From NCBI RefSeq assembly GCF_023555375.1, contig NZ_JAJSEE010000001.1, forward strand, positions 186,001 through 250,000: a stretch of DNA of 64,000 nt. The letters run 5' to 3'. Below the pieces are notes generated by a model. That model worked only from the letters and a program-made list of their open reading frames with translations, searched no databases and was not told the origin of the DNA. The DNA comes from Guyparkeria hydrothermalis (GTDB lineage: Bacteria; Pseudomonadota; Gammaproteobacteria; Halothiobacillales; Halothiobacillaceae). Below, in pieces: positions 1 to 8,039 of this stretch. Numbering within the stretch: the first letter of the stretch is position 1; each line of letters opens with the position of its first letter. The translations under genes were made by a program, and so were the position numbers.

Positions 1-480
1 GGTGTCGATGAAGGTCAGGACCGGCAGGCCGAACTTCTCGGCCAGCTCCATCAGGCGCTTGGCCTTGCGGTAGCCCTCCGGACGCGGCATGCCGAAGTTG
101 CGGCGGATCTTCTCCTTGGTGTCCCGACCCTTCTGCTGGCCGATCACCATCACCGGCAGGCCGTCGAGGCGCGCCATGCCGCCGATGATCGCCGGGTCGT
201 CGCCGAAGGCACGATCGCCGTGCAGTTCGCGGAAGTCGGTGAACACCCGCTGGAGATAGTCGGTGAGGTAGGGACGCTGCGGGTGGCGCGCGAGCTGGTT
301 GACCTGCCAGGCGCCGAGATTGGCGAAGATCGAGCGCGTCAGGTCCGTCGACTTGGTGCGCAGCCGCTCGATTTCCTCGTCGATGTCCAGGCCCTGGTCG
401 TCGTCCATGAGCTGGAGCTCGCGGATCTTGGCCTCGAGTTCGGCGATCGGCTGTTCAAAGTCGAGATAGTTCGGATTCAT
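1..480 (-). CDS. accA: Acetyl-CoA carboxylase carboxyltransferase subunit alpha (5' part only)
   Basis: This is the alpha subunit of the carboxyltransferase half of acetyl-CoA carboxylase. With AccD it moves the carboxyl group from biotin to acetyl-CoA, the first committed step of fatty acid synthesis in the cytoplasm. The visible 160 residues begin [12 protein letters not shown] and contain the coiled N-terminal helix region followed by [12 protein letters not shown] and the [19 protein letters not shown] stretch, all typical of AccA. The reading frame is open to the first base of the window, so the C-terminal half (the family is about 315-320 residues) lies outside. The start is the ATG at 478-480. 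The 157 bases between it and panC hold no gene and no clear terminator. Confidence 0.95.
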   Translation of the reverse strand, partial: MNPNYLDFEQPIAELEAKIRELQLMDDDQGLDIDEEIERLRTKSTDLTRSIFANLGAWQVNQLARHPQRPYLTDYLQRVFTDFRELHGDRAFGDDPAIIGGMARLDGLPVMVIGQQKGRDTKEKIRRNFGMPRPEGYRKAKRLMELAEKFGLPVLTFIDT

Positions 481-637
481 AGACGGCTGCGCGGTGTGGG
501 CGGGTAGTCGGTATACCGTCTCGCGGTCGGTACCGGGGCCGAAACAAACGCCCTGACGGTTCGGACCGGGCGGCGAGACAGACGCGTATTGTGCCGAAAT
601 TGCGCCCGCAGCGTAAATCCGGGGCGTTTCGGGTCGG

Positions 638-1513
638 TCAGCGGTCGCTTTCGTCGCTGGCCGGGTGCGGGGTGTGAACCGCGAGGTTGTCGATCAGGCG
701 CACCTTGCCCAGCCTCGCGGCGACCAGCAGGCGCCCGTGCGGGACCAGCCGGGCCTGTTCCTCGAGACGCTCGTCGTCACAGTAGACCAGGTAGTCGACC
801 ACGAAGCCCTGCTGGGTCAGCCAGTGCCGGGCACCGGCGAGCGTCGCGGGCACCGTGTGGCCGCCGGCCAGCGACTCGGCCGCGCGCTTGAGGGCTCGGT
901 GCACCGCCGGGGCCTGGCGACGCTGCTCGGGGTCGAGAAAGCGGTTGCGCGAGCTGATCGCCAGCCCATCGGGCTCGCGATGGGTGGGCTCGATGGCCAG
1001 CTCCACGTTCATGTCGAGGTCGGCGACCAGCCGCCGGATCACGGCGACCTGCTGGGCATCCTTCTCGCCGAACACGGCCACGTCCGGGCGCACCAGATTG
1101 AACAGCTTGGTGACCACGGTGGCCACGCCGGTGAAGTGTCCCGGCCGGGCCGCCCCCTCGAGGCGCTCGCCCAGCGGGCCGGCATCGACGCGCACGATGT
1201 CCTTTTGACCGCGCGGATAGAGCACCGCCTCGGTGGGCAGGAAGACCGCCGCGACGCCGGCCTGCTCGAGAAGTTCGAGGTCGCGCTCCTCGGTACGCGG
1301 GTAGCGGGCGAGGTCGTCCGGGTCCTCGAACTGCAGCGGATTGACGAACACGCTCACGATCACGGCTTCGGCGCGCTGCTTGGCGTGATCGATCAGCGCC
1401 AGGTGGCCGGCGTGGAGGTTGCCCATCGTGGGCACGAAGCCCACGCGACGGGCATCGAACCCCTCCGATTCGCGCCAGTCGCGCAACGTCTCGATGTCGC
1501 GGATCACCTGCAT
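638..1513 (-). CDS. panC: Pantothenate synthetase
   Basis: PanC condenses pantoate and beta-alanine with ATP to give pantothenate, the precursor of coenzyme A. The 291-residue product has the normal family length. The HIGH-type nucleotide-binding motif reads HAGH at residues 34-37 after PTMGNL; FGEKD lies mid-protein and the KMSKS-like loop is ISSRN near residue 190. The start is the ATG at 1511-1513, which shares one base with the panB stop (TGATG), so the two are translationally coupled. A longer frame upstream of this ATG exists but is only panB read out of frame. It is the last gene of pcnB-folK-panB-panC. Confidence 0.95.
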   Translation of the reverse strand: MQVIRDIETLRDWRESEGFDARRVGFVPTMGNLHAGHLALIDHAKQRAEAVIVSVFVNPLQFEDPDDLARYPRTEERDLELLEQAGVAAVFLPTEAVLYPRGQKDIVRVDAGPLGERLEGAARPGHFTGVATVVTKLFNLVRPDVAVFGEKDAQQVAVIRRLVADLDMNVELAIEPTHREPDGLAISSRNRFLDPEQRRQAPAVHRALKRAAESLAGGHTVPATLAGARHWLTQQGFVVDYLVYCDDERLEEQARLVPHGRLLVAARLGKVRLIDNLAVHTPHPASDESDR

Positions 1514-2295
1514 CAGAAGCTTTCCTCGGCGGTGGGGAAGCGACGCGCACGCACGGCCTCGACGTAGGCGGCAAACGCCCCGTGGATCGAGCCACCCTCG
1601 GCGAGGAAATCGCGGACGAAGCGCGGTGGCTTGTCGGTCAGCCCCAGCATGTCGTGCATCACCAGCACCTGGCCGTCGGTGTCGGCCCCGGCGCCGATGC
1701 CGATCACCGGCACGTCGACCGCCTCGGCCAGCGCCCGGCCGAGTTCGCTGGGCACGCATTCGACCACCAGGAGATCGATGCCGGCGGCGACCAGGGCCTG
1801 GGCATCCTCGAGGATGCGGCGCGCGTCGGCGGCCTCGCGGCCCTGCACCCGGTAGCCGCCCAGCTTGCGCACGCGCTGGGGCAGCAAGCCGACGTGGCCG
1901 CAGACCGGCACGCCGCTGTCGGTCAGGGCACGCACGATCTCGGCCTTCTCGGCGCCGCCCTCGAGCTTGACCATGTCCGCGCCGCCCTCGCCCATCAGCA
2001 CGCCGGCAGCATCCAGCGCCCGCTCGACGGTCGCGTCACTGAGAAACGGCATGTCGGCGACCACCAGGGCCTCGCCCACGCCGCGGCGGACCATGGCGGC
2101 GTGGTAGGCGACGTCCTCGACGGTGACCGCCAGGGTGTCACGCTGCCCCTGAACCACCATGCCGAGTGAATCGCCCACCAGGAAGGCATCGACCCCGGCG
2201 GCAGCGGCAACGCGCGCGAAACCCGCGTCGTAGGCGGTCAGCATGGCGATGGGCTGGCGGTCGGTCTTGGCCTGACGCAATCGGGTACGGGTCAT
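1513..2295 (-). CDS. panB: 3-methyl-2-oxobutanoate hydroxymethyltransferase (ketopantoate hydroxymethyltransferase)
   Basis: PanB transfers a hydroxymethyl group from 5,10-methylenetetrahydrofolate to alpha-ketoisovalerate, making ketopantoate for pantothenate synthesis. The 260-residue protein carries the family signatures: AYDAGFARVAAAAG near the N-terminus, the metal-binding GDSLGM loop, VEDVAYHAAMVRRG, and the C-terminal IGIGAGADTDGQVLVMHD. The catalytic glutamate lies in VVECVPSELG. It overlaps folK upstream by four bases (ATGA) and panC downstream by one base. Next to folK the pairing makes metabolic sense, since PanB consumes a folate cofactor. Confidence 0.96.
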   Translation of the reverse strand: MTRTRLRQAKTDRQPIAMLTAYDAGFARVAAAAGVDAFLVGDSLGMVVQGQRDTLAVTVEDVAYHAAMVRRGVGEALVVADMPFLSDATVERALDAAGVLMGEGGADMVKLEGGAEKAEIVRALTDSGVPVCGHVGLLPQRVRKLGGYRVQGREAADARRILEDAQALVAAGIDLLVVECVPSELGRALAEAVDVPVIGIGAGADTDGQVLVMHDMLGLTDKPPRFVRDFLAEGGSIHGAFAAYVEAVRARRFPTAEESF

Positions 2296-2888
2296 GACGA
2301 CCTCCGCGTGGGGGTGGTGCGTGGGTGGCGCGGCGCGTCCGGCCGACGACTTGCCGCACTAGTGGCGCGCGGCTCGTCCGCCCGCCGCTGCCAGCGCATG
2401 GCGCGCAGGAACCGCAGCGGGTGATCGGCAACCGCCTCGAGCCAGCCGGCCAGGGCGGTGCCGTCGGGCAGGCGGGCGTCGGGGCGAATCTCGAGCCAGG
2501 GGGCGAGCACGAAGTGCCGGCGGGCGATTTCCGGGTGCGGCACGGTCAGCTCGGCCGTGTCGATCCGGCGATCGCCGAAGGCGAGGATGTCCAGGTCGAG
2601 CATGCGCTCGCCCCAGTGGCGCGTGTAGGAACGCCCCGCCGCGCGCTCCAGGCCCTTCAGGGCCCGCAGCAGCGCCTCCGGGGCCAAGGCTGTCTCGATC
2701 TCGGCCACGGCGTTGACGTAGTCGGGCTGGTCCTGCGGGCCGATCGGCGGGTTGGCGTACAGGCCGGAGACGGCGCGCACCTGGCACAAGGGCAGGCTGT
2801 CGATCGCCTCGACGGCACGCTCGATCTGGTCGACCGGGTCACCGAGGTTGGCCCCCAGGCCGATGGTCGCGACTTCCCGAACCATCAT
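2292..2888 (-). CDS. folK: 2-amino-4-hydroxy-6-hydroxymethyldihydropteridine pyrophosphokinase
   Basis: HPPK transfers pyrophosphate from ATP to 6-hydroxymethyl-7,8-dihydropterin in folate synthesis. Family motifs are GLGANLGDP near the N-terminus, SGLYANPPIGPQDQPDYVN, the metal-binding DLDIL at about residues 98-102, and VPHPEIARRHFVLAPW. Two adjacent ATGs (2886-2888 and 2883-2885) are possible starts, ten bases after the pcnB stop; in-frame sequence further upstream lies inside pcnB. At 198 residues it is longer than the roughly 160 of E. coli FolK. The extra 40 C-terminal residues are rich in Arg, Pro and Ser and look disordered. The gene overlaps panB by four bases. Confidence 0.93.
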   Translation of the reverse strand: MMVREVATIGLGANLGDPVDQIERAVEAIDSLPLCQVRAVSGLYANPPIGPQDQPDYVNAVAEIETALAPEALLRALKGLERAAGRSYTRHWGERMLDLDILAFGDRRIDTAELTVPHPEIARRHFVLAPWLEIRPDARLPDGTALAGWLEAVADHPLRFLRAMRWQRRADEPRATSAASRRPDAPRHPRTTPTRRSS

Positions 2889-2898
2889 TCCCCCGCAA

Positions 2899-4308
2899 TC
2901 AGCTGTTGGCGGACTGCGGCTTGCCACCCGGCTTGCGCCGGCGCGGGCGACGGCGGCGACGCTTCTTGCCGAAGTCCGAGGGCTGCAGCGCCTCGATCGG
3001 CGCCTCGTCGCGGCTGCCTCGCTCCGGGGCGTGACGACGCCAGAAGGTGCAGACCGACTCGTCGACCTCGTTGGTGCGCGAGCGCAGGCAGAGGAAGTCC
3101 ACCGCCGCGCGGAACCACGGCGCCTCGGTCAGCGCGCGTTGTTCCTCGGTGAGCGTGTCCGCGTCCTTGCCCTTGCCCGGGGCGTTCGCGGCCGGGGCAT
3201 GGCGCTCGAGGTCCGGCTGCAACGCCCAGATCGCGCGGATGATCTCGGCCAGGCGGCGCGGGATCATCAGGCGCCGGGCGGCGACGGCCAGCACCTCGTC
3301 GGCGGCCAGGACGAGCGCGTCCTCCATCGGCACGCGCTGGTGCATCCACTGGACGCGGTGGCGGCCCAGCATGCGCCAGAACAGGCCGGCGAACAGGAAG
3401 GCCGGGTTGACCGGCAAGTCCTTGGCGACCCGCTCGTCGGTGGCCTCGAGCACCGGCTCGATCAGCACCCAGTCGCTGGCCGGGTCGTTGGGCTCGATCC
3501 AGGTCGAGAGGCTATCGAACAGGTACTCGAGCAGGCCGAGGCGCTTGAGCTCGAGCACGGTCTGGCGCCCGGCGCCGCCCTGAAGCAGCTTGACGGTCTC
3601 GTCGAACAGGCGGGCCGGCGAGATGTCGGCGAGCGTCTCGCGGCAATGCGCGATCGCCTGCTCGCTGTCGGGGGTGAGGTGGAAGCCGAGCTTGGCGGCA
3701 AAGCGTGCCGCGCGCAGCATCCGCACCGGGTCCTCGCGGTAGCGCGCTTCCGGCTCGCCGATCACGCGCAGGCGACCGCTGTGGATGTCGGTCAGGCCCT
3801 CGACGTAGTCGACCAGCTCGCCGGAGGCGAAGTCGAGATAGAGGGCGTTGCAGGCGAAATCGCGCCGCCAGACGTCCTCGTCGATGCTGCCGAAGACGTT
3901 GTCGCGCGTGATCATGCCGCCGTCGGCGCGCTTGACCTCGTCGGCGTCGCCGCCCCGGAAGGTGGTCACCTCGATCAGCTCGTCGCGGAAGACCACGTGG
4001 ACGATCTTGAAGCGCCGGCCGATGATGCGCGCGCGCTTGAACAGGCGCTTGACCTCTTCGGGGCGCGCGTCGGTGACCACGTCGAAGTCCTTGGGGCTGC
4101 GCCCGCGCAAGAGATCGCGCACGCACCCGCCGACGGCGTAGGCCTCGAAGCCGGCCTCGTGCAGTCGCTCAAGGACGAACCGGGCGTTGTCGCTCAGGTC
4201 GTTGATCGAGATGCCGTGGGTCTCGGCGGGTATTCGGGTCTGGGTTGCTGTCACGTTGTCCGTCAAAACGGTCTGCCATTGCTCGCCGTGGCCGGCGTCG
4301 CCCCACAT
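2899..4308 (-). CDS. pcnB: Poly(A) polymerase I / tRNA nucleotidyltransferase-family polymerase
   Basis: PcnB adds 3' poly(A) tails to RNA and thereby speeds decay. The 469-residue protein has the class II nucleotidyltransferase head: AVGGCVRD at about residues 58-65 followed by DFDVVTD, with the catalytic Asp pair at about residues 74 and 76, then RRFKIVHV and RDFACNALYLD. The helical neck and body follow, and the C-terminus ends in a strongly basic tail (GKKRRRRRPRRRK), typical of bacterial poly(A) polymerases rather than CCA-adding enzymes. The ATG at 4306-4308 has no good ribosome binding site; an internal GTG about 18 codons in is an alternative. The neighbouring folK order is the same as in E. 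coli. Confidence 0.93.
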   Translation of the reverse strand: MWGDAGHGEQWQTVLTDNVTATQTRIPAETHGISINDLSDNARFVLERLHEAGFEAYAVGGCVRDLLRGRSPKDFDVVTDARPEEVKRLFKRARIIGRRFKIVHVVFRDELIEVTTFRGGDADEVKRADGGMITRDNVFGSIDEDVWRRDFACNALYLDFASGELVDYVEGLTDIHSGRLRVIGEPEARYREDPVRMLRAARFAAKLGFHLTPDSEQAIAHCRETLADISPARLFDETVKLLQGGAGRQTVLELKRLGLLEYLFDSLSTWIEPNDPASDWVLIEPVLEATDERVAKDLPVNPAFLFAGLFWRMLGRHRVQWMHQRVPMEDALVLAADEVLAVAARRLMIPRRLAEIIRAIWALQPDLERHAPAANAPGKGKDADTLTEEQRALTEAPWFRAAVDFLCLRSRTNEVDESVCTFWRRHAPERGSRDEAPIEALQPSDFGKKRRRRRPRRRKPGGKPQSANS

Positions 4309-4368
4309 TCGGGCGGCCAGCGGGCCGGTCGCGTCACATCAACGCACCGACAGGCCACGGGTGGATTA

Positions 4369-4440
4369 TGGAACCTCTGTACGGATTGCAGCGCCACGCC
4401 GGGGGTACCGGGGGAAGTGCCATTCGTGCAGAGGCTCCTT
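4369..4440. repeat. Short degenerate inverted-repeat element, about 72 bp
   Basis: The left end reads GGAACCTCTGTACGGATTGC and the right end, read on the other strand, AAGGAGCCTCTGCACGAATG. The two match at about 17 of 21 aligned positions. The core TCTGCACGA is shared with the elements at 4514-4611, 22144-22484 and 39393-39662, so this is read as a decayed, internally deleted member of the same family. It lies between the divergent starts of pcnB and mrpA. It encodes nothing. Confidence 0.6.
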
Positions 4441-4513
4441 GAGAAAACCGGAGTCTATCACTATGGCCCTGATCTCGTGATCCACCGCCCCGGCCGGCCG
4501 CGATCGCCTTCGT

Positions 4514-4611
4514 TAAGGAAACTCTGCACGAATGCCATGCCACCCTGGCTTGGCGAGTCGTTCGTGATCAAGGCGCGCAGGGCGGTATGGCAGTCATGCA
4601 GAGTTTCCTTA
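4514..4611. repeat. 98-bp inverted-repeat (MITE-like) element
   Basis: Terminal inverted repeats of about 34 bp begin TAAGGAAACTCTGCACGAAT on the left; the right end read on the opposite strand begins TAAGGAAACTCTGCATGACT, with about 30 of 34 positions matching. The whole unit can snap into one long hairpin around a core of about 30 bases. Both ends are bounded by TA, which would fit a two-base TA target duplication, although the other copies do not show this. The rest of the 483-base gap between pcnB and mrpA holds the 72-bp element at 4369-4440 and, near 4717-4724, a TGCTAGGAT string that could be an extended -10 for mrp. I see nothing else there. Confidence 0.75.
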
Positions 4612-4791
4612 TAGCACCTCGCGCGCGCCCGCAGGATAAACACGTGCGACCCACCGCAAATCGCGTGCTGTCGCGGCTTTCGCGGCATCGATCGGCCGTT
4701 GATCGGAAACTTCTATGCTAGGATTTTCGGCTGATTGCGTCCGTTGCTTGACGGCCGCAGGCCCCCATTCACCCGCATAAGGACGGTGTTC

Positions 4792-7671
4792 GTGAACCCG
4801 ATCGAACTCTTGGCCGCAGTCGTCTTGCTGCCGTTCCTGGCCGCCCCGGTGGCGGCCTGGAGCGCCCGCATCAATCGCTACGCGGCCGCCTGGGTGGCCG
4901 GTGGCGCGACGCTGCTCGCGCTGGCGCTGTTCGCCTGGCTGGTCGCCGGGCACATCGGCCAGATGCCGGTGGCCACCTCGCACGCCTGGATCGAGGCCGC
5001 GGGCCTGACGTTCGGTTTCCGCCTCGACGGCCTGTCGCTGTTGTTCACCGGCCTGATCTTGGTGATCGGCCTGCTGATCGTCATCTACGCCCGCTACTAC
5101 CTCTCGCCCAACGACTCGATGGGGCGCTTCTTCGCCTACATGATGATGTTCATGGGCGCGATGCTGGGCGTGGTGCTCTCCGAGAACATGATCAACCTGG
5201 TCATCTTCTGGGAGCTGACCTCGCTGGCCTCCTTCCTGCTGATCAGCTACTGGCAGCATCGCAAGGAGGCCCGCTACGGCGCGCGTCTCGCGCTGGCGAT
5301 CACCGGGGCCGGCGGGCTGGCCCTGCTCGGCGGGGTGCTGATCCTCGGCCACATCGTCGGCTCCTACGAGCTGACCGACGTGCTGGCCAACGGCGAGCTG
5401 ATCAAGAACCATGAGCTCTACGCCCCGGCACTGATCCTGATCCTGCTGGGCGTGTTCACGAAATCCGCGCAGTTCCCGTTCCACTTCTGGCTGCCCAACG
5501 CCATGGCCGCGCCGACGCCGGTCTCGGCCTACCTGCACTCGGCGACGATGGTGAAGGCCGGCATCTTCCTGCTGGCGCGCTTCTTCCCGGCGCTGGCCGG
5601 CACGGAGCTGTGGGTGATCATCGTCTCCACCGCGGGCCTGATCACGTTCCTGCTGGGCGCCTACACGGCCCTGTTCCGCCATGACCTCAAGGGACTGCTG
5701 GCCTACTCGACCATCAGTCATCTGGGCCTGATCACGCTGCTGTTCGGCTTCGGCACGCCGCTGGCCGCCGTGGCGGGCATCTTCCACATCATCAACCACG
5801 CCACCTTCAAGGCCAGCCTGTTCATGGTCGCCGGCATCGTCGACCACGAGACCGGCACCCGCGACATGCGCCGCCTGGGCGGGCTGGTCAAGTACATGCC
5901 GCACACGGCGGCACTGGGCATGATCGCGGCGATGGCGATGGCGGGCGTGCCGCTGTTCAACGGCTTTCTCTCCAAGGAGATGTTCTTCACCGAGTCGGTG
6001 CGCGTCGCTGGCGACATCGGCCCGGTCTGGCTGCTGCCGATCCTGGTCTCGCTGGGTGGCCTGTTGTCGGTGGCCTATTCCCTGCGCTTCGTGCACGACA
6101 CCTTCTTCGGCAAGCCCGACGGCGACCTGCCGAAGAAACCCCACGAGCCGCCCGGCATGATGAAGCGTCCGGTCGACCTGCTGGTGGTGCTGTGTCTCGC
6201 CGTGGGCATCCTGCCGGCGCTGGTGGTCGGCCCGCTGCTGCACATCGCCGTGACCGGGGTGCTGCAGGCCGAGCCGCCCTACTACAGCCTGTCGCTGTGG
6301 CACGGCCTCAACCTGCCGCTGCTGATGAGCGCGATCGCCCTGGTCGGTGGTCTTCTGATCTACCTCTACCGCGCGCCCATCTTCCGCTGGCATGCCCGGT
6401 CGCTGGCACACCTGGATGCGCGCGCCGTCTACAACCGCCTCATGGAACTGCTGATGCGCGCCGGCGCCGGCGTGACCGGCGGGCTCGACAACGGCCGGCT
6501 GGGTCGGATCGTGCTGCTGACCCTGCTGTTCTCGTTGCTCGCGGGCCTGGCGGGCTACCTTCAGACCGCGGGTCTGCCGGGCGTGCAGGCGGCGCTCGAT
6601 CGCGGCACGGTCGAGGACAGCGGCGACTGGGTGACCTGGCTCGGGATGCTCCTGATCATCATCGCCACCGTGGTCACGGCCGTCGGTCATCGCCAGCGCC
6701 TGTTCGCGCTGATCTCGATGAGCGTGGTCGGCCTGGGTGTGGCGATGATCTTCGCCCGCTTCTCGGCACCGGACCTGGCCATGACCCAGCTCTCGGTCGA
6801 GGTGGTCACCATGATCCTGTTGCTGCTGGCCCTGTTCTACCTGCCGCAGCAGAGCCGCAAGCTCTCCTCGCCGGCCCGGCGCTGGCGTGATGCCGGTATT
6901 GCCACGGGGATCGGCGGCGGGATCGCGGCACTGACCTACGCGATCATCAGTCGGCCGTTCGAGACCATCTCCGGCTACTTCCTGGAGCATTCCGTGCCCG
7001 GGGGTGGCGGCACCAACGTGGTCAACGTGATCCTGGTCGACTTCCGGGGCTACGACACCTTCGGCGAGATCACGGTGCTGGCGCTGGCCGCACTCGGTAT
7101 CTTCGCCATGCTGCACAACCTGTCGCTGCCCTCCTCGCGACGCGACCCGTTCGGGCGCGCCTGGAGCGACGACCCGCACCCGCTGATGCTGCGCACCTTC
7201 GCGCAGATCATCCTGCCGCTGACCCTGCTGTTCGGCGTCTACGTGTTCCTGCGCGGGCACAACGAACCGGGCGGCGGCTTCATCGCCGGGCTGATCGTGG
7301 CCAGCGCGCTGGTGGCGCAGTACATGGCCTTCGGCATCGAGAACACCGAACGCAAGCTGCATCTGCCGATCCACGGCATCATCGGCGCCGGGCTCCTGAT
7401 CTCGCTGGGGACCGGGCTGGTCGCCATGGCGGCGGGCGTGCCGTTCCTCACCTCCAACACCTGGCACTTCACGCTGCCCCTGATCGGTGAGATCCACCTC
7501 GCCTCGGCACTCGGCTTCGACCTGGGCGTGTTCCTGGTGGTGGTCGGCTCGACCATGCTGATCCTGCTGAATCTCGGCCGGCTGACCGACCACGCGATCG
7601 AGCATCCCGACTACGCATCCATCGAGGCAAGCCCCGCGGACGGCGATAGCCGTGGGGGGAGAGACGCATGA
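4792..7671 (+). CDS. mrpA: Mrp Na+/H+ antiporter, fused subunits A and B
   Basis: This is the large subunit of the Mrp (Sha/Mnh/Pha) multisubunit cation/proton antiporter of the inner membrane. The 959-residue protein has an N-terminal complex I NuoL-like part with many membrane helices, including NLVIFWELTSLASFLLI and the TKSAQFPFHFWLP helix-break motif. The MbhD/MbhE-like region follows (YDTFGEITVLALAALGIF). From about residue 790 there is a complete MrpB domain with the signature RGHNEPGGGF. A and B are therefore one polypeptide and no separate mrpB exists in the operon. The GTG at 4792 is chosen because AAGGA (4779-4783) lies eight bases upstream; an upstream TTG at 4735 lacks such a site. 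It overlaps mrpC by ATGA. Confidence 0.95.
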   Translation: MNPIELLAAVVLLPFLAAPVAAWSARINRYAAAWVAGGATLLALALFAWLVAGHIGQMPVATSHAWIEAAGLTFGFRLDGLSLLFTGLILVIGLLIVIYARYYLSPNDSMGRFFAYMMMFMGAMLGVVLSENMINLVIFWELTSLASFLLISYWQHRKEARYGARLALAITGAGGLALLGGVLILGHIVGSYELTDVLANGELIKNHELYAPALILILLGVFTKSAQFPFHFWLPNAMAAPTPVSAYLHSATMVKAGIFLLARFFPALAGTELWVIIVSTAGLITFLLGAYTALFRHDLKGLLAYSTISHLGLITLLFGFGTPLAAVAGIFHIINHATFKASLFMVAGIVDHETGTRDMRRLGGLVKYMPHTAALGMIAAMAMAGVPLFNGFLSKEMFFTESVRVAGDIGPVWLLPILVSLGGLLSVAYSLRFVHDTFFGKPDGDLPKKPHEPPGMMKRPVDLLVVLCLAVGILPALVVGPLLHIAVTGVLQAEPPYYSLSLWHGLNLPLLMSAIALVGGLLIYLYRAPIFRWHARSLAHLDARAVYNRLMELLMRAGAGVTGGLDNGRLGRIVLLTLLFSLLAGLAGYLQTAGLPGVQAALDRGTVEDSGDWVTWLGMLLIIIATVVTAVGHRQRLFALISMSVVGLGVAMIFARFSAPDLAMTQLSVEVVTMILLLLALFYLPQQSRKLSSPARRWRDAGIATGIGGGIAALTYAIISRPFETISGYFLEHSVPGGGGTNVVNVILVDFRGYDTFGEITVLALAALGIFAMLHNLSLPSSRRDPFGRAWSDDPHPLMLRTFAQIILPLTLLFGVYVFLRGHNEPGGGFIAGLIVASALVAQYMAFGIENTERKLHLPIHGIIGAGLLISLGTGLVAMAAGVPFLTSNTWHFTLPLIGEIHLASALGFDLGVFLVVVGSTMLILLNLGRLTDHAIEHPDYASIEASPADGDSRGGRDA

Positions 7672-8039
7672 CCAACCTGGCCATTTCCCTGCTCATCGGC
7701 GTGCTCACCGGCGCCGGCGTGTACCTGGTGCTGCGCGCCCAGACCTTCCCGGTGGTGCTGGGGCTGACCCTGATGTCCTACGGGGTCAATCTGTTCCTGT
7801 TCACCATGGGCCGGCTGCACACCGCCGCCCCGGCCGTGGTGGGCGCAACCGAGCAATCGGCCGATGCCCTGCCCCAGGCGCTGGTGCTGACGGCCATCGT
7901 GATCGCGTTCGCCATGACCGCCTTCGTGATCGTGCTGGCACTGAAGGCCCGGGCCGCGCTCGGCAATGACCATGTCGACGGCACGCACATCCCGCAGGCC
8001 GACCGGGTGATCGATCGCCGCAAGGAGCCGCGCGCATGA
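7668..8039 (+). CDS. mrpC: Mrp antiporter subunit C
   Basis: This small membrane subunit of the Mrp antiporter is homologous to NuoK of respiratory complex I. Its 123 residues contain three hydrophobic helices (ISLLIGVLTGAGVYLVL, VLGLTLMSYGVNLFLFTMG and LTAIVIAFAMTAFVIVLALKA), the last followed by a polar C-terminal tail. The Gly-Val-Tyr-Leu and SYGVNLFLF segments are characteristic of MrpC. The start ATG overlaps the mrpA stop as ATGA and its own stop overlaps mrpD in the same way, so the subunits are probably made in coupled amounts. Confidence 0.94.
   Translation: MTNLAISLLIGVLTGAGVYLVLRAQTFPVVLGLTLMSYGVNLFLFTMGRLHTAAPAVVGATEQSADALPQALVLTAIVIAFAMTAFVIVLALKARAALGNDHVDGTHIPQADRVIDRRKEPRA

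Noticed and set aside
4609-7605. 998-codon open frame on the minus strand opposite mrpA
   Set aside because: It is rich in Gln, His, Asp and Gly with no domain, and is the antisense shadow of a GC-rich coding gene with clear membrane helices.
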